NCBI RefSeq assembly: GCF_900168265.1
Contig: NZ_FVZF01000002.1
Coordinates: forward strand, 1 to 64,000
Direction: 5' to 3'
Length of the DNA stretch: 64,000 nucleotides
DNA from: Salegentibacter salarius
Lineage (GTDB): Bacteria > Bacteroidota > Bacteroidia > Flavobacteriales > Flavobacteriaceae
Each line of letters opens with the position of its first letter. The stretch's first letter is position 1. The translations under genes were made by a program, and so were the position numbers. The notes below the pieces were generated by a model that ran no database searches, was not told the origin of the DNA, and worked only from the letters and a program-made list of their open reading frames with translations. Below, piece by piece: positions 9,103 through 19,268 of the stretch.

Positions 9103-9125
9103 GAACCTGCAACCAATTTATAATT

Positions 9126-9395
9126 TTACCAACTAGCTTTTCTAACTCCTGGAATTAAACCTTGATTAGCCATTTCTCTAAACATTACACGAGAAAGACC
9201 AAACTGTCTCATATATCCTTTTGGCCTACCAGTTAGTTTACAACGGTTGTGCAAACGTACAGGAGAAGAATTTTTTGGTAATTTTTGTAGTGCTTCCCAA
9301 TCGCCAGCTTCTTTCAAAGCTTCGCGTTTTTCAGCATACTTCTTCACCATTTTTTGTCTCTTCACCTCACGGGCTTTCATTGATTCTTTAGCCAT
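9126..9395 (-). CDS. rpsN: 30S ribosomal protein S14, zinc-free form
   Basis: S14 is in the head of the small subunit. At 89 residues it is the long form with a single Cys, lacking the two CxxC pairs of the short zinc-binding form. It ends in [20 protein letters not shown] and KASW, the conserved C-terminus. It starts 2 nt after the rplE stop. Confidence 0.98.
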   Translation of the reverse strand: MAKESMKAREVKRQKMVKKYAEKREALKEAGDWEALQKLPKNSSPVRLHNRCKLTGRPKGYMRQFGLSRVMFREMANQGLIPGVRKASW

Positions 9396-9397
9396 AA

Positions 9398-9949
9398 TTA
9401 ATTCTTTTTAAAAGGTAATCCTAGTTCGGTTAACAATGATTTAGCTTCCTTATCGGTCTTGGCAGTGGTCACAAAGGTAATATCCATACCATTAATTCGG
9501 TTTACTTTATCAATATCGATCTCCGGAAAGATGATTTGTTCAGTAACACCTAAATTGTAATTCCCTCTACCATCAAAACCATTAGCTTTAATCCCGTTAA
9601 AATCACGAACACGTGGAAGTGCTGATGTGATTAAACGATCTAGAAATTCGTACATTCTATATCCTCGCAAAGTAACTTTTGCCCCAATTGGCATTCCTTT
9701 ACGAAGTTTGAATGAAGCAACATCCTTTTTAGAAATGGTTTGCACCGCTTTTTGACCTGTAATTGTTGTAAGTTCATCTACAGCATGGTCAATTAGCTTT
9801 TTATCTGCTACAGCTGCACCAACGCCACGGCTCAAAACTATTTTTTCAAGTTTTGGGATCTCCATTACGTTAGCGTAGCTAAATTCTTCTTTTAATGCAG
9901 GCTTAATTCGCTCTGCATATTCTGCTCTAAGTCTTGGTACGTATGCCAT
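9398..9949 (-). CDS. rplE: 50S ribosomal protein L5
   Basis: L5 binds 5S rRNA and contacts S13 and P-site tRNA. It has 183 residues with [20 protein letters not shown], the [15 protein letters not shown] loop, [18 protein letters not shown] and a C-terminal GLPFKKN. Gaps to its neighbours are 2 nt on each side, suggesting translational coupling with rplX and rpsN. Confidence 0.98.
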   Translation of the reverse strand: MAYVPRLRAEYAERIKPALKEEFSYANVMEIPKLEKIVLSRGVGAAVADKKLIDHAVDELTTITGQKAVQTISKKDVASFKLRKGMPIGAKVTLRGYRMYEFLDRLITSALPRVRDFNGIKANGFDGRGNYNLGVTEQIIFPEIDIDKVNRINGMDITFVTTAKTDKEAKSLLTELGLPFKKN

Positions 9950-9951
9950 AA

Positions 9952-10263
9952 CTAAATTACTTCATTAGATTTTTTGGAAAATCTTACTTTCTTTCCATCC
10001 TCTTCTTTATATCCAACTCTGGTAGTATTACCATCTTTGTCTAACAAAGAAAGGTTAGAAATATGAATAGGAGCTTCTTTCTTTACAATACCACCTTGTG
10101 GGTTAGATGCACTTGGCTTCTCATGTTTTGAGATAGTGTTCACACCTTCCACGATGGCTTTATTCTTTTCTATGAGTACTTTTTGAACTTTGCCTTCCTG
10201 ACCTTTATGGTCTCCAGCAATAACTCTTACAGTATCTCCAGATTTTATCTTAAGCTTTCTCAT
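9952..10263 (-). CDS. rplX: 50S ribosomal protein L24
   Basis: L24 is an assembly initiator of the large subunit. It has 103 residues and a KOW motif near the N-terminus ([20 protein letters not shown]), followed by [12 protein letters not shown]. Located between rplN and rplE as in most bacteria. Confidence 0.98.
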   Translation of the reverse strand: MRKLKIKSGDTVRVIAGDHKGQEGKVQKVLIEKNKAIVEGVNTISKHEKPSASNPQGGIVKKEAPIHISNLSLLDKDGNTTRVGYKEEDGKKVRFSKKSNEVI

Positions 10264-10275
10264 CTTGTTAATGTA

Positions 10276-10644
10276 TTAAAGCACTTCTGGTGCCAATGAT
10301 ACAATTTTCATGAATTGCTTATCACGAAGTTCTCTCGCAACCGGTCCAAATACACGAGTTCCGCGCATTTCTCCGGTAGGGTTTAGCAATACACAAGCAT
10401 TATCATCAAAACGGATATAAGATCCGTCCTGTCTGCGTACTTCTTTCTTGGTACGAACAACTACTGCTGTTGAAACTGCACCTTTTTTGATATTCCCGTT
10501 AGGTGTAGCTTCTTTTACGCTGACAACGATCTTGTCCCCAACAGAAGCGTATCTTTTCTTTGTACCGCCCAATACACGAATGGTCAAAACTTCTTTTGCC
10601 CCGGTATTGTCTGCTACTCTTAGTCTAGACTCTTGTTGTACCAT
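10276..10644 (-). CDS. rplN: 50S ribosomal protein L14
   Basis: L14 is at the subunit interface and contacts the L19/16S bridge; RsfS binds it for silencing. It has 122 residues and starts [20 protein letters not shown], with the C-terminal [20 protein letters not shown]. Its first base overlaps the last base of the rpsQ stop codon. Confidence 0.98.
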   Translation of the reverse strand: MVQQESRLRVADNTGAKEVLTIRVLGGTKKRYASVGDKIVVSVKEATPNGNIKKGAVSTAVVVRTKKEVRRQDGSYIRFDDNACVLLNPTGEMRGTRVFGPVARELRDKQFMKIVSLAPEVL

Positions 10645-10901
10645 TACTTCGCTCTTTCAATTATTTCTACTAATCTCCAACATTTAGATTTACTTAAAGG
10701 TCTTGTCTCCATGATCCTTACAGTATCTCCTTCGTTGCAGTCGTTTGTTTCGTCGTGCGCTACGTATTTTTTCGTTTTTAAAACGAATTTTCCATACATA
10801 GGGTGTTTTACTTTCTTAACTTCAGAAACCACGATTGATTTCTGCATTTTATTACTGGTAACAACACCTATACGCTCTTTTCTTAAATTTCTTTTTTCCA
10901 T
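10644..10901 (-). CDS. rpsQ: 30S ribosomal protein S17
   Basis: S17 is a primary 16S rRNA binder with an OB fold. It has 85 residues with [20 protein letters not shown] near the start and [20 protein letters not shown] toward the end. It overlaps rplN by 1 nt, a sign of translational coupling. Confidence 0.98.
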   Translation of the reverse strand: MEKRNLRKERIGVVTSNKMQKSIVVSEVKKVKHPMYGKFVLKTKKYVAHDETNDCNEGDTVRIMETRPLSKSKCWRLVEIIERAK

Positions 10902-10919
10902 CTTTCAGCAGAATAACAC

Positions 10920-11111
10920 TTATTGTTGTTCTCTTTTAGTTAACTCTGTAGCAAGTCTCGCTATAGTTCTTCGTACAGCTCTAAGCTGTATTGGGTTCTC
11001 TAATGGCGAAACTGCGTGAGCCATTTTCAAATCTGAATATGCTTTTCTAGATTTACCAAGCTCTTCTTGTAATTCTGCCACAGACAGTTCTTTTACTTCT
11101 GATTGTTTCAT
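10920..11111 (-). CDS. rpmC: 50S ribosomal protein L29
   Basis: L29 lies at the peptide exit tunnel rim near L23 and helps dock trigger factor and SRP. It has 63 residues, mainly two helices: VKELSVAELQEELGKSRKAY and the conserved NPIQLRAVRRTIARLATEL. Usual position between rplP and rpsQ. Confidence 0.97.
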   Translation of the reverse strand: MKQSEVKELSVAELQEELGKSRKAYSDLKMAHAVSPLENPIQLRAVRRTIARLATELTKREQQ

Positions 11112-11123
11112 AACTTTATAATA

Positions 11124-11543
11124 TTAAGCTTGATAGTCTCTAGCTACAATAAATTTGGTTCTTACAGGAAGTTTCTGCGCTGCAAGCCTTAAAGCTTCTT
11201 TAGCAACATCCATTGGTACTCCACCAATTTCAAACATAATTCTTCCTGGTTTTACAACAGCAGCCCAATATTCAACAGCACCTTTACCTTTACCCATACG
11301 AACCTCTAGAGGTTTCTTAGTGATAGGCTTGTCTGGAAATATTTTAATCCAGATAGAACCTTCCCTTTTCATATAACGGGTAGCAGCAATACGTGCAGCT
11401 TCTATTTGACGGGCAGTAATGAAACTAGAATCCATAGATTTAATTCCAAAGGTTCCGTTAGAGAGTCTATGCCCTCTTCCGGCATTACCTTTCATACGGC
11501 CCTTCTGCTGTTTACGGTATTTTGTTCTTTTAGGTTGTAACAT
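11124..11543 (-). CDS. rplP: 50S ribosomal protein L16
   Basis: L16 organises the A-site tRNA region of the large subunit. It has 139 residues with [20 protein letters not shown] at the start, and the conserved [20 protein letters not shown] block. The KPGRI..EIGGV segment and C-terminal [12 protein letters not shown] are standard. Confidence 0.98.
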   Translation of the reverse strand: MLQPKRTKYRKQQKGRMKGNAGRGHRLSNGTFGIKSMDSSFITARQIEAARIAATRYMKREGSIWIKIFPDKPITKKPLEVRMGKGKGAVEYWAAVVKPGRIMFEIGGVPMDVAKEALRLAAQKLPVRTKFIVARDYQA

Positions 11544-11562
11544 TTTTCTTTACTTTAAAAAA

Positions 11563-12282
11563 TTACTTTCTACGACGTGATTTGTTACCACCTCGCCCGG
11601 CTCCAGCTTTTCCTCCTTGCTTCTTAGACATGCCAACAAGCGGAGAAAGATCTCTTTTACCGTACACTTCGCCTTTCATGATCCATACTTTAACACCCAA
11701 TCTACCATAAGTAGTGTGAGCTTCAATTAAAGCGTAATCAATATCGGCCCTAAAAGTAGACAGAGGAATTCTACCATCTTTGTATGCTTCTGAACGTGCC
11801 ATTTCAGCACCATTTAAACGTCCGGAAATCTGTATTTTGATTCCTTCAGCATTCATTCTCATAGCAGCCGCGATAGCCATTTTAATTGCACGACGGTAAG
11901 AGATACGATTCTCAATTTGTCTTGCAACACTAGATGCCACTAAATGAGCATCAAGTTCTGGCCTCTTAATCTCAAAGATGTTAATTTGAACCTCCTTGTC
12001 GGTAATCTTTTTAAGCTCTTCTTTAAGCTTGTCTACCTCTTGGCCGCCTTTACCAATAATAATACCTGGTCTGGCAGTGGTGATAGTAACGGTTACAAGC
12101 TTAAGCGTACGCTCAATAATTACCCTAGATACACTCGCTTTTGAAAGACGAGCATGGATGTACTTTCTAATCTTATCGTCTTCGGCTAATTTATCGCCGT
12201 AGTCCTTTCCTCCGTACCAGTTGGATTCCCATCCTCTTACGATACCAAGGCGATTCCCGATTGGATTTGTTTTCTGTCCCAT
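11563..12282 (-). CDS. rpsC: 30S ribosomal protein S3
   Basis: S3 lines the mRNA entry channel. It has 239 residues with the N-terminal [14 protein letters not shown] and a KH domain containing [20 protein letters not shown]. The C-terminal S3 domain includes [20 protein letters not shown] and [21 protein letters not shown] glycine/arginine-rich tail ends the protein. Confidence 0.98.
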   Translation of the reverse strand: MGQKTNPIGNRLGIVRGWESNWYGGKDYGDKLAEDDKIRKYIHARLSKASVSRVIIERTLKLVTVTITTARPGIIIGKGGQEVDKLKEELKKITDKEVQINIFEIKRPELDAHLVASSVARQIENRISYRRAIKMAIAAAMRMNAEGIKIQISGRLNGAEMARSEAYKDGRIPLSTFRADIDYALIEAHTTYGRLGVKVWIMKGEVYGKRDLSPLVGMSKKQGGKAGAGRGGNKSRRRK

Positions 12283-12289
12283 ACTCTAC

Positions 12290-12697
12290 TTAGCTTTGTG
12301 TATTATTGTTTTCTCCAAGCACCAAAGTAACGTGATTGGATCTCTTTCTAATTCTATGTGCGCGACCCTGTGGTGCAGGACGTAGCCTCTTAAGCATCGC
12401 TCCTCCATCTACACGGATTTCTTTTACAAACAATTCAGCTTCTTCAATATTCGCCTCTTCGTTTTTAGACTGCCAGTTGGCTATTGCAGAAAGCAATAAT
12501 TTCTCTAAACGTCCAGAAGCTTCTTTTGAACTGAATTTCAATATTTGAAGCGCCTTCTCTACTTTCTCACCTCTTACTAGATCCGCAACAAGGCGCATTT
12601 TTCTAGGTGAAGTAGGGCAGTTATTCAACTTTGCAAAAGCTACCTGTTTTTTGGCCTCTTTTATTTGCTCTGCTCTTTCTCTTTTACGAACTCCCAT
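12290..12697 (-). CDS. rplV: 50S ribosomal protein L22
   Basis: L22 reaches into the exit tunnel with a long hairpin, the site of macrolide-resistance changes. It has 135 residues with the [18 protein letters not shown] block and the hairpin/C-terminal region [20 protein letters not shown]. It has a slightly longer lysine-rich N-terminus (about 20 residues) than the E. coli protein. Confidence 0.97.
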   Translation of the reverse strand: MGVRKRERAEQIKEAKKQVAFAKLNNCPTSPRKMRLVADLVRGEKVEKALQILKFSSKEASGRLEKLLLSAIANWQSKNEEANIEEAELFVKEIRVDGGAMLKRLRPAPQGRAHRIRKRSNHVTLVLGENNNTQS

Positions 12698-12705
12698 AGC
12701 TTCAA

Positions 12706-12984
12706 TTATCTTTTACCTTTATTTTTTGCACCTGAATGCCCTCTAAAAGAACGTGTCGGTGAAAATTCTCCTAACTTATGACCTACCATGTTCTCTGTTA
12801 CATATACAGGTACAAATTGCTTCCCGTTGTGAACAGCGATAGTTTGCCCAACGAAATCTGGAGTAATCATTGAAGCTCTAGACCAGGTTTTGATCACGGC
12901 TTTTTTACCAGACTCAACATTTTGAGCTACCTTCTTATCTAACTTATAGTGAACGTAAGGTCCTTTTTTTAATGAACGTGCCAT
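12706..12984 (-). CDS. rpsS: 30S ribosomal protein S19
   Basis: S19 in the small-subunit head contacts S13 and L5. It has 92 residues beginning [15 protein letters not shown] and containing the signature [20 protein letters not shown] followed by [11 protein letters not shown]. It starts 6 nt after the rplB stop. Confidence 0.98.
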   Translation of the reverse strand: MARSLKKGPYVHYKLDKKVAQNVESGKKAVIKTWSRASMITPDFVGQTIAVHNGKQFVPVYVTENMVGHKLGEFSPTRSFRGHSGAKNKGKR

Positions 12985-12990
12985 ATCTTA

Positions 12991-13818
12991 TTATTTCTTT
13001 CTACGTTCTACAATATACTTATTACTCGCTTTTGTTCTTGAACGGGTTTTGAATCCTTTAGCAGGTAAACCTTTTCTAGAACGTGGGTGACCTCCGGAAG
13101 CTCTTCCTTCACCACCACCCATTGGGTGATCCACAGGGTTCATCACAACCGGTCTTGTTCTTGGTCTTATACCCAACCAACGTTTTCTACCAGCTTTACC
13201 AGAAACCTGAAGTTGGTGATCACTATTAGATACAGCTCCAATTGTTGCCATACATGTAGCTAACACTCTTCTAATTTCTCCAGAAGGTAGTTTTACAGTT
13301 GCGTATTTCCCTTCTCTTGCTAATAATTGAGCAAAAGCTCCAGCACTTCTTGCCATTACAGCACCCTGCCCAGCTCTTAACTCTATACAAGAAACTACAG
13401 TACCAAGCGGTATACTAGACAACGGCATAGCATTTCCAATTTCTGGCGCAGCCGAATCTGTGCTTGATACAATATTTTGACCTACCTGCAACCCATTTTG
13501 AGCAACAACATATCGTTTCTCACCATCCTGGTAATTCAACAATGCGATAAAAGCAGTTCGGTTAGGATCATATTCTATACTCGCAACAGTAGCCGGAACA
13601 CCGTGCTTGTCGCGTTTAAAGTCTACAATTCTGTAACGTCTTTTATGACCTCCACCTTTGTAGCGGATAGTCATTTTTCCCTGACTGTTTCTCCCACCTG
13701 ACTTTTTTATCGGAGCCAAAAGGCTTTTTTCCGGCTTATCAGTAGTTACGGCGTCATACCCGTTTACTACTCTAAATCGCTGGCCAGGGGTGATTGGTTT
13801 TAATTTTCTAACTGACAT
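12991..13818 (-). CDS. rplB: 50S ribosomal protein L2
   Basis: L2 is needed for subunit joining and peptidyl-transferase activity. It has 275 residues; the C-terminal domain carries [20 protein letters not shown] with the universally conserved histidine of the DHPMGGG motif. The N-terminal RNA-binding domain includes [20 protein letters not shown]. Confidence 0.98.
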   Translation of the reverse strand: MSVRKLKPITPGQRFRVVNGYDAVTTDKPEKSLLAPIKKSGGRNSQGKMTIRYKGGGHKRRYRIVDFKRDKHGVPATVASIEYDPNRTAFIALLNYQDGEKRYVVAQNGLQVGQNIVSSTDSAAPEIGNAMPLSSIPLGTVVSCIELRAGQGAVMARSAGAFAQLLAREGKYATVKLPSGEIRRVLATCMATIGAVSNSDHQLQVSGKAGRKRWLGIRPRTRPVVMNPVDHPMGGGEGRASGGHPRSRKGLPAKGFKTRSRTKASNKYIVERRKK

Positions 13819-13827
13819 TTTTTAATC

Positions 13828-14118
13828 TTAAAGATTACTGTACAAATCAATAGTTTCACCTTCCGTCACCTGTACCAATGCTTTTTTGAAAGCTTTGGTT
13901 TTACCAGTGATCATACCAGACTTTGTATACCTGGTTTTGCGATCTGGACGGACATTTATAGTACGAACTTTTTCAACTGAAACTCCGTAAGCAGCTTCTA
14001 CTGCATTCTTAATTTCAATCTTATTCGCCTTACTGTTTACCACGAAAGAAAAACGGTTATTCAACTCGCTATCTCCAGTGGCTTTTTCTGTAATAATTGG
14101 TTTTATCAAGATACTCAT
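13828..14118 (-). CDS. rplW: 50S ribosomal protein L23
   Basis: L23 at the tunnel exit is the main docking site for trigger factor and SRP. It has 96 residues with IKPIITEKATGDSELNNRFS at the start and ANKIEIKNAVEAAYGVSVEK. It starts 5 nt after the rplD stop. Confidence 0.98.
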   Translation of the reverse strand: MSILIKPIITEKATGDSELNNRFSFVVNSKANKIEIKNAVEAAYGVSVEKVRTINVRPDRKTRYTKSGMITGKTKAFKKALVQVTEGETIDLYSNL

Positions 14119-14123
14119 AAGGC

Positions 14124-14753
14124 TTATTTACTTAAATTCGACTCAATTCCTTCTAAAGAACCTTCAAGCAATACAATATTCTTAGCATTAAGAATTCCGT
14201 AAGTACTTAATTCTGAGGAGTTTACAACCTCAAGTCCTTTTAAATTACGTGACGACAAATATACATTTTTATTTGAGTCACCCAACACTATAAGCGATTT
14301 TTTGTCCTGAATACCAAGGGCTTTCAAAACATCAATCATACTTTTTGTCTTTGGCGCATCAAAAGAAAAGTCTTCAATTACATAAATTGATTCTCCTTTT
14401 GCTTTAATTGATAAAGCCGATTTTCTAGCCAAACGTTTTAAATTTTTATTCAATTTAAAACCGTAATTTCTTGGTCTTGGTCCAAAAACACGTCCACCAC
14501 CTTTAAAGATTGGTGACTTAATGCTACCTGCACGTGCAGTACCGGTACCTTTTTGTTTCTTAATCTTACGAGTACTACCCGTAATTTCAGCACGTTCTTT
14601 GGCTTTATGAGTTCCCTGACGCTGATTAGCTAAATATTGCTTAACATCAAGATACACAGCGTGATCATTCGGCTCTATAGCGAAAACAGAGTCAGAAAGC
14701 TTTGCTTTTCTGCCTGTTTCTTTTCCTTTTATATCTAAAACTGCTACTTCCAT
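14124..14753 (-). CDS. rplD: 50S ribosomal protein L4
   Basis: L4 lines the upper exit tunnel; in E. coli it also attenuates and represses the S10 operon. It has 209 residues with the basic tunnel loop ([20 protein letters not shown] and [19 protein letters not shown]). Its start overlaps the rplC stop by 1 nt. A leader terminator sits ahead of rplC (15395-15432), so an L4-type feedback circuit is conceivable here. Confidence 0.98.
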   Translation of the reverse strand: MEVAVLDIKGKETGRKAKLSDSVFAIEPNDHAVYLDVKQYLANQRQGTHKAKERAEITGSTRKIKKQKGTGTARAGSIKSPIFKGGGRVFGPRPRNYGFKLNKNLKRLARKSALSIKAKGESIYVIEDFSFDAPKTKSMIDVLKALGIQDKKSLIVLGDSNKNVYLSSRNLKGLEVVNSSELSTYGILNAKNIVLLEGSLEGIESNLSK

Positions 14754-15364
14754 TACTTACTAATGATTACGTATGAGTTTTTGTGACCTGGCACACATCC
14801 TTTTACTACTAAAAGGTTTTTATCTGCCACCACTTTTAAAACTCTCAGGTTTTCTACTTTAACTCTTTCTCCACCCATTCTACCGGCCATTTTCATTCCT
14901 TTGAAAACCCGTGCAGGGTAAGACGCTGCACCAATAGAACCCGGAGCTCTTAATCGGTTATGCTGACCGTGAGTCGCCTGACCCACACCACCAAAGTTGT
15001 GTCTTTTCACAACCCCCTGAAAGCCTTTACCCTTAGAAGTACCTGCAATATCTACAAATTCTCCTTCGTTAAAGTGCTCTACTGTGATAGCATCACCTAA
15101 TTTATAATCTGCTTCAAATCCTTTGAATTCAACGACTTTACGTTTTGCAACGCTTCCTGCTTTTTTAGCGTGCCCTTCGGACGCTTTATTTGCAGTCTTT
15201 TTGTCATCGAAACCAACTTGAAGTGCCTCATACCCGTCAACCTCTTTGGTTCTGACTTGGGTAACTACGCATGGACCTGCTTCTATAACGGTACAAGGAA
15301 CATTTTTCCCGTTCTCGTCAAAAATACTGGTCATGCCTATTTTTTTTCCTATTAACCCAGACAT
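14753..15364 (-). CDS. rplC: 50S ribosomal protein L3
   Basis: L3 is an early assembly protein whose loop reaches the peptidyl-transferase centre. It has 203 residues starting [20 protein letters not shown]. The centre-facing loop reads [18 protein letters not shown], then [15 protein letters not shown]. At the position of the glutamine that E. coli PrmB methylates (SIGQNQ) this protein seems to have Ala (from memory of the E. coli sequence). It is the first gene after the leader terminator. Confidence 0.98.
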   Translation of the reverse strand: MSGLIGKKIGMTSIFDENGKNVPCTVIEAGPCVVTQVRTKEVDGYEALQVGFDDKKTANKASEGHAKKAGSVAKRKVVEFKGFEADYKLGDAITVEHFNEGEFVDIAGTSKGKGFQGVVKRHNFGGVGQATHGQHNRLRAPGSIGAASYPARVFKGMKMAGRMGGERVKVENLRVLKVVADKNLLVVKGCVPGHKNSYVIISK

Positions 15365-15394
15365 AATTAATTATTGATTATTACTTATTTATTT

Positions 15395-15432
15395 AAAAAA
15401 ATTCAGGGCAGAAAAATACTTTCGCCCTGAAT
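15395..15432 (-). terminator. Terminator/attenuator between rpsJ and rplC
   Basis: On the minus strand, arms 15432-15424 and 15409-15401 form a perfect 9-bp stem (attcagggc/gccctgaat), extended by inner gaaa/tttc pairing. Six to seven U follow (A15395-A15401). It ends about 30 nt before the rplC start codon. It should stop part of the transcription coming from rpsJ, acting as a leader attenuator for the rplC operon. Confidence 0.75.
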
Positions 15433-15506
15433 GTATCTTTCTTCCGTTTTTCCCTCGCCAACTGCTCGGGACATGTTTGCTTCCAAATAAATGGAAACCT
15501 TAAGTT

Positions 15507-15522
15507 CCCCGCCTTAGCGGGG
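15507..15522. repeat. Short GC-rich palindrome (ccccgc-ctta-gcgggg)
   Basis: Perfect 6-bp stem with a four-base loop, 6 nt beyond the rpsJ stop. Same architecture as the palindromes at 1521-1534 and 1586-1603. No T-tract follows on either strand. Confidence 0.5.
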
Positions 15523-15528
15523 ATAGAC

Positions 15529-15834
15529 TTATACCTTGATCTCTACTTCAACTCCACTAGGTAGTTCCAACTTCATCAACGCATCAATTGTTTTTGAAGA
15601 AGAACTGTAGATATCTAAAAGCCTTTTGTAAGAGCTTAATTGAAATTGCTCTCTAGCTTTCTTGTTCACGTGAGGAGAACGTAAAACAGTAAAAAGTTTT
15701 TTGTGAGTAGGCAAAGGAATTGGCCCTGTTACCACCGCACCTGTAGTTTTTACAGTCTTCACGATCTTCTCTGCAGATTTATCTACCAGGTTATGATCGT
15801 AGGATTTTAGTTTTATTCTTATTTTCTGACTCAT
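15529..15834 (-). CDS. rpsJ: 30S ribosomal protein S10
   Basis: S10 is in the small-subunit head and doubles as NusE in transcription antitermination. It has 101 residues with [20 protein letters not shown] and [20 protein letters not shown]. It follows fusA directly after 10 nt with no tuf in between, and is cut off from rplC by a 164-nt gap with a terminator. It therefore groups with the str operon here. Confidence 0.98.
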   Translation of the reverse strand: MSQKIRIKLKSYDHNLVDKSAEKIVKTVKTTGAVVTGPIPLPTHKKLFTVLRSPHVNKKAREQFQLSSYKRLLDIYSSSSKTIDALMKLELPSGVEVEIKV

Positions 15835-15844
15835 TTTCCTAATA

Positions 15845-17953
15845 TTATTCGTTTGTACCCTTTGCCGCCTTAATTACTTCTTCTGAAATATTAGAAGGAG
15901 TTTCAGCATAGTGAGAAAATTCCATAGTTGAAGTTGCTCTACCAGAAGATAATGTTCTTAATGTAGTAACATATCCAAACATTTCAGCTAAAGGCACTTC
16001 CGCTTTAATAATCTTAGCTCCAGATCTGTCTGACATGCTGTTTACCTGACCTCTTCTTCTGTTAAGGTCACCAACAATATCACCCATATTTTCTTCTGGA
16101 GTAACTACTTCAATTTTCATAATTGGCTCAAGAACTACAGCACCGGCTTTTTTAGCAGCGGCTTTGTAACCCATTTTAGCAGCCAATTCGAAAGAAAGTT
16201 GATCGGAATCTACAGGGTGGAAAGATCCATCCTTAAGGGTTACTTTTAAAGTATCCATTTGGAAACCAGCCATTGGGCCGCTCTTCATAGCTTCCTTAAA
16301 TCCTTTTTCTACCGAAGGAACAAATTCTTTAGGAATACGTCCACCTTTAATAGTATCTACAAACTGAAGTCCTTTTCCTTCAAAGTCTTCGTCTACAGGA
16401 CCCATCTCAAATACAATATCAGCAAATTTACCACGACCACCAGATTGCTTTTTATAAACCTCTCTGTGCTCAGCGTTTTTAGTTACTGTTTCTTTGTACT
16501 CAACCTGAGGCTGACCTTCGTTAACTTCTACTTTAAATTCTCTCTTTAAACGGTCTACAAGAATTTCAATATGAAGCTCTCCCATACCAGAGATAATGGT
16601 TTGTCCTGAAATTTCATCAGTCTTCACCTGGAAAGTTGGATCTTCCTCAGCTAGTTTAGCTAAAGCCATACCCATTTTATCAACATCAGCCTTAGTCTTA
16701 GGTTCTACCGCGATACCAATTACTGGCTCAGGGAAAGTCATAGACTCAAGAACGATTGGGTGTTTCTCATCAGTTAGCGTGTCTCCGGTTTTAATATCTT
16801 TAAAACCAACAGCTGCACCAATATCACCAGCTTCAATTCTATTAATAGGCTCCTGCTTATTAGAGTGCATCTGGTAAATACGAGAAATACGTTCTTTTTT
16901 ACCTGATCTATTGTTCAATACATAAGATCCTGCATCTAATGCTCCCGAATAAACACGGAAGAATGCCAAACGACCAACAAAAGGATCGGTAGCAATTTTA
17001 AATGCTAATGCAGAGAAAGGAGAGTCAACGTGTGGCTTTCTGCTTTCGTCTTCATTAGTCTCAGGATTTGTTCCAACAATAGCTTCTACATCTACTGGAG
17101 AAGGCATATATCTCATTACCGCATCAAGCATTGCCTGCACACCTTTATTTTTAAAGGCAGAACCACACATCATAGGTATAATAGACATATCTATGGTTGC
17201 AGCTCTAAGCGCAGCAATAATCTCGTCTTCAGTAATTGAATTTTCGTCTTCAAAGAACTTTTCCATCAATGCTTCATCATACTCGGCTACAGCTTCTACA
17301 AGCTCAGTTCGGTATTTATTCACATCATCCATAAGTTCTTCAGGAATATCTATAGTTTCATAGGTCATCCCGTGATCCTCATCATTCCAAATAATTGCTT
17401 TTTTGGAAATAAGATCAACAACTCCTTTAAAGTCTATTTCATCACCGATTGGAACTTGTAATGGTACCGGGTTTCCACCTAGCATTTCTCTAACCTGCTT
17501 ACACACATTAAAGAAGTCAGCTCCCTGACGGTCCATTTTATTTACAAATCCTAAACGTGGTACTTTATATTTATCAGCCTGTCTCCAAACGGTTTCAGAT
17601 TGTGGCTCAACACCATCTACAGCACTGAACAATGCAACCACACCATCAAGAACACGTAAAGAACGCTCTACCTCTACGGTAAAATCAACGTGACCAGGAG
17701 TATCGATAATATTTACCGTAAATTCCTGATCTCTATACATCCACTTACAATGCGTAGCAGCAGAAGTAATTGTAATACCTCTTTCCTGCTCCTGTTCCAT
17801 CCAGTCCATAGTAGCGGCACCATCATGCACCTCTCCTATTTTGTGGCTTATTCCTGTATAATAAAGGATACGCTCTGTTGTTGTAGTTTTACCTGCATCA
17901 ATATGAGCTGCAATTCCAATATTTCTAGTAAATTTTAAATCTCTTTGTGCCAT
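15845..17953 (-). CDS. fusA: Translation elongation factor G
   Basis: EF-G drives translocation and, with RRF, ribosome recycling. It has 702 residues. GTPase motifs are [12 protein letters not shown] (G1), DTPGHVD (G3) and NKMD (G4). Domain IV has [13 protein letters not shown], and the C-terminal domain has [20 protein letters not shown]. The protein is a full-length canonical form. It lies between rpsG and rpsJ. Confidence 0.98.
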   Translation of the reverse strand: MAQRDLKFTRNIGIAAHIDAGKTTTTERILYYTGISHKIGEVHDGAATMDWMEQEQERGITITSAATHCKWMYRDQEFTVNIIDTPGHVDFTVEVERSLRVLDGVVALFSAVDGVEPQSETVWRQADKYKVPRLGFVNKMDRQGADFFNVCKQVREMLGGNPVPLQVPIGDEIDFKGVVDLISKKAIIWNDEDHGMTYETIDIPEELMDDVNKYRTELVEAVAEYDEALMEKFFEDENSITEDEIIAALRAATIDMSIIPMMCGSAFKNKGVQAMLDAVMRYMPSPVDVEAIVGTNPETNEDESRKPHVDSPFSALAFKIATDPFVGRLAFFRVYSGALDAGSYVLNNRSGKKERISRIYQMHSNKQEPINRIEAGDIGAAVGFKDIKTGDTLTDEKHPIVLESMTFPEPVIGIAVEPKTKADVDKMGMALAKLAEEDPTFQVKTDEISGQTIISGMGELHIEILVDRLKREFKVEVNEGQPQVEYKETVTKNAEHREVYKKQSGGRGKFADIVFEMGPVDEDFEGKGLQFVDTIKGGRIPKEFVPSVEKGFKEAMKSGPMAGFQMDTLKVTLKDGSFHPVDSDQLSFELAAKMGYKAAAKKAGAVVLEPIMKIEVVTPEENMGDIVGDLNRRRGQVNSMSDRSGAKIIKAEVPLAEMFGYVTTLRTLSSGRATSTMEFSHYAETPSNISEEVIKAAKGTNE

Positions 17954-17959
17954 TTTATT

Positions 17960-18436
17960 TTAGAATCTAAAGTGAGAGAATGCTTTATTAGCTTCAGCCA
18001 TTTTATGAGTATCAACTCTTTTCTTAACTGCAGCACCTTCTTCTTTAGCAGCAGCAAGAACTTCAGAAGCTAATTTCTGCGCCATAGTTTTCTCATTTCT
18101 CTTTCGCGCAAATGAAATCAACCATTTCATAGCGGTTGCTACTTTTCTATCTGGTCTTATTTGCATCGGGATTTGAAATGTTGCACCTCCAACTCGTCTA
18201 CTTCTAACTTCAACGTGAGGCATCACATTAGAAAGAGCATCTTTCCAAATTTCCAAACCGGTTTTTTCTTCGTCTTGTTTTTTCTCTTCTATAATTGCGA
18301 TAGAATCATAGAAAATTTTAAAGGCTACCGATTTTTTCCCATCCCACATCATCATGTTCACAAAACGTGTAACAAGTTGATCGTTAAATTTTGGATCTGG
18401 TAAAAGCGGTCTTTTTTTGGCCTGTCTTCTTCTCAT
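17960..18436 (-). CDS. rpsG: 30S ribosomal protein S7
   Basis: S7 nucleates assembly of the small-subunit head and contacts E-site tRNA. It has 158 residues with PDPKFNDQLVTRFVNMMMWD at the N-terminus, the hairpin VEVRSRRVGGATFQIPM, and a C-terminal NKAFSHFRF. It follows rpsL after 23 nt. Confidence 0.98.
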   Translation of the reverse strand: MRRRQAKKRPLLPDPKFNDQLVTRFVNMMMWDGKKSVAFKIFYDSIAIIEEKKQDEEKTGLEIWKDALSNVMPHVEVRSRRVGGATFQIPMQIRPDRKVATAMKWLISFARKRNEKTMAQKLASEVLAAAKEEGAAVKKRVDTHKMAEANKAFSHFRF

Positions 18437-18459
18437 TTCTTTACATTAAAAGTTTTTAA

Positions 18460-18834
18460 TTACTTTTTAGGGCGTTTGGCTCCGTATTTAGACCTACGCT
18501 GGCTTCTACCTTCAACACCCGCAGTATCTAATGCACCGCGAACAATGTGGTATCTCACACCTGGTAAATCTTTTACCCTTCCACCTCTAACCAATACTAT
18601 CGAGTGCTCTTGTAGATTGTGACCCTCACCAGGAATATAAGCGTTAACTTCTTTTCCATTTGTCAACCTTACCCTAGCTACTTTACGCATAGCCGAGTTT
18701 GGTTTCTTAGGTGTAGTAGTATACACACGTGTGCACACTCCTCTTCTTTGAGGGCACGAATCTAAAGCAGCCGATTTGCTCTTCTTGGTCATCTGGGCTC
18801 TTCCTTTTCGTACTAATTGTGAAATTGTTGGCAT
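18460..18834 (-). CDS. rpsL: 30S ribosomal protein S12
   Basis: S12 controls decoding accuracy. It has 124 residues. The streptomycin-related lysines are the wild-type form: [11 protein letters not shown] (Lys43/44 in Met-1 numbering) and GRVKDLPG. First gene of the whole cluster, preceded by a well-formed promoter at 18892-18922 and a leader of about 50 nt. Confidence 0.98.
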   Translation of the reverse strand: MPTISQLVRKGRAQMTKKSKSAALDSCPQRRGVCTRVYTTTPKKPNSAMRKVARVRLTNGKEVNAYIPGEGHNLQEHSIVLVRGGRVKDLPGVRYHIVRGALDTAGVEGRSQRRSKYGAKRPKK

Positions 18835-18891
18835 AATTTCTTTTACCTAATTATTGTTTAAAAATTAATCCCCTGTTTTTTTTAGGGTTTG

Positions 18892-18922
18892 CAAATGTAG
18901 AAATAAAAACAAATTTATCAAA
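18892..18922 (-). promoter_or_regulatory. Main promoter of the rpsL ribosomal cluster
   Basis: On the minus strand TTTG (18922-18919), 19 nt, then TACATTTG (18899-18892). This is a full match to the Bacteroidota TTTG / TAnnTTTG promoter. The transcript would start near 18888, leaving about 50 nt before the rpsL ATG. A small ccct...aggg hairpin could form in that leader. Confidence 0.75.
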
Positions 18923-19208
18923 CTATAATGAATTAATTTTCAGCAGGATGATATAACTCGATGGAAATTTCAAAAAATGCTATTATATAATAGGTAATTA
19001 TCTCGGCGTAAAGAAAAGCAAGCTCAAAGGAAGTCGCCTCGCAAGAGAAAAGCAGATTTTATATTTTAATTATAGTTTCAAACGAAATAGCTTCGATTTT
19101 CTAATATTTTAACATTTCAAACTATTCGCATGAGCCCCTGACTCTAACCGATCTATACACAATTATTAACAATTCCTTAAAATAGATATGGATTTTTAAA
19201 AACAAAAG
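18923..19208. other. Divergent intergenic region, no gene seen
   Basis: Between the rpsL promoter and the susC promoter there are about 290 bases of AT-rich sequence. I found no ORF of note, tRNA, clear hairpin or repeat. It may hold regulator sites for susC, but none is recognisable. Confidence 0.5.
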
Positions 19209-19240
19209 TTTGTTTTATTAACCATTTATTAGCACTTTTG
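19209..19240 (+). promoter_or_regulatory. Candidate promoter of susC/susD
   Basis: TTTG (19209-19212), 20 nt, then CACTTTTG (19233-19240), one base off TAnnTTTG. It would start transcription near 19244, about 25 nt before the ATG at 19269. No Shine-Dalgarno is present; the start codon follows attttaaa. Confidence 0.55.
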
Positions 19241-19268
19241 GCGTTGGCTAATTCAAACAAATTTTAAA

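Noticed and set aside
18923-19208. Possible small RNA or tRNA in the rpsL-susC gap
   Set aside because: No cloverleaf, terminator or promoter pair could be found there.
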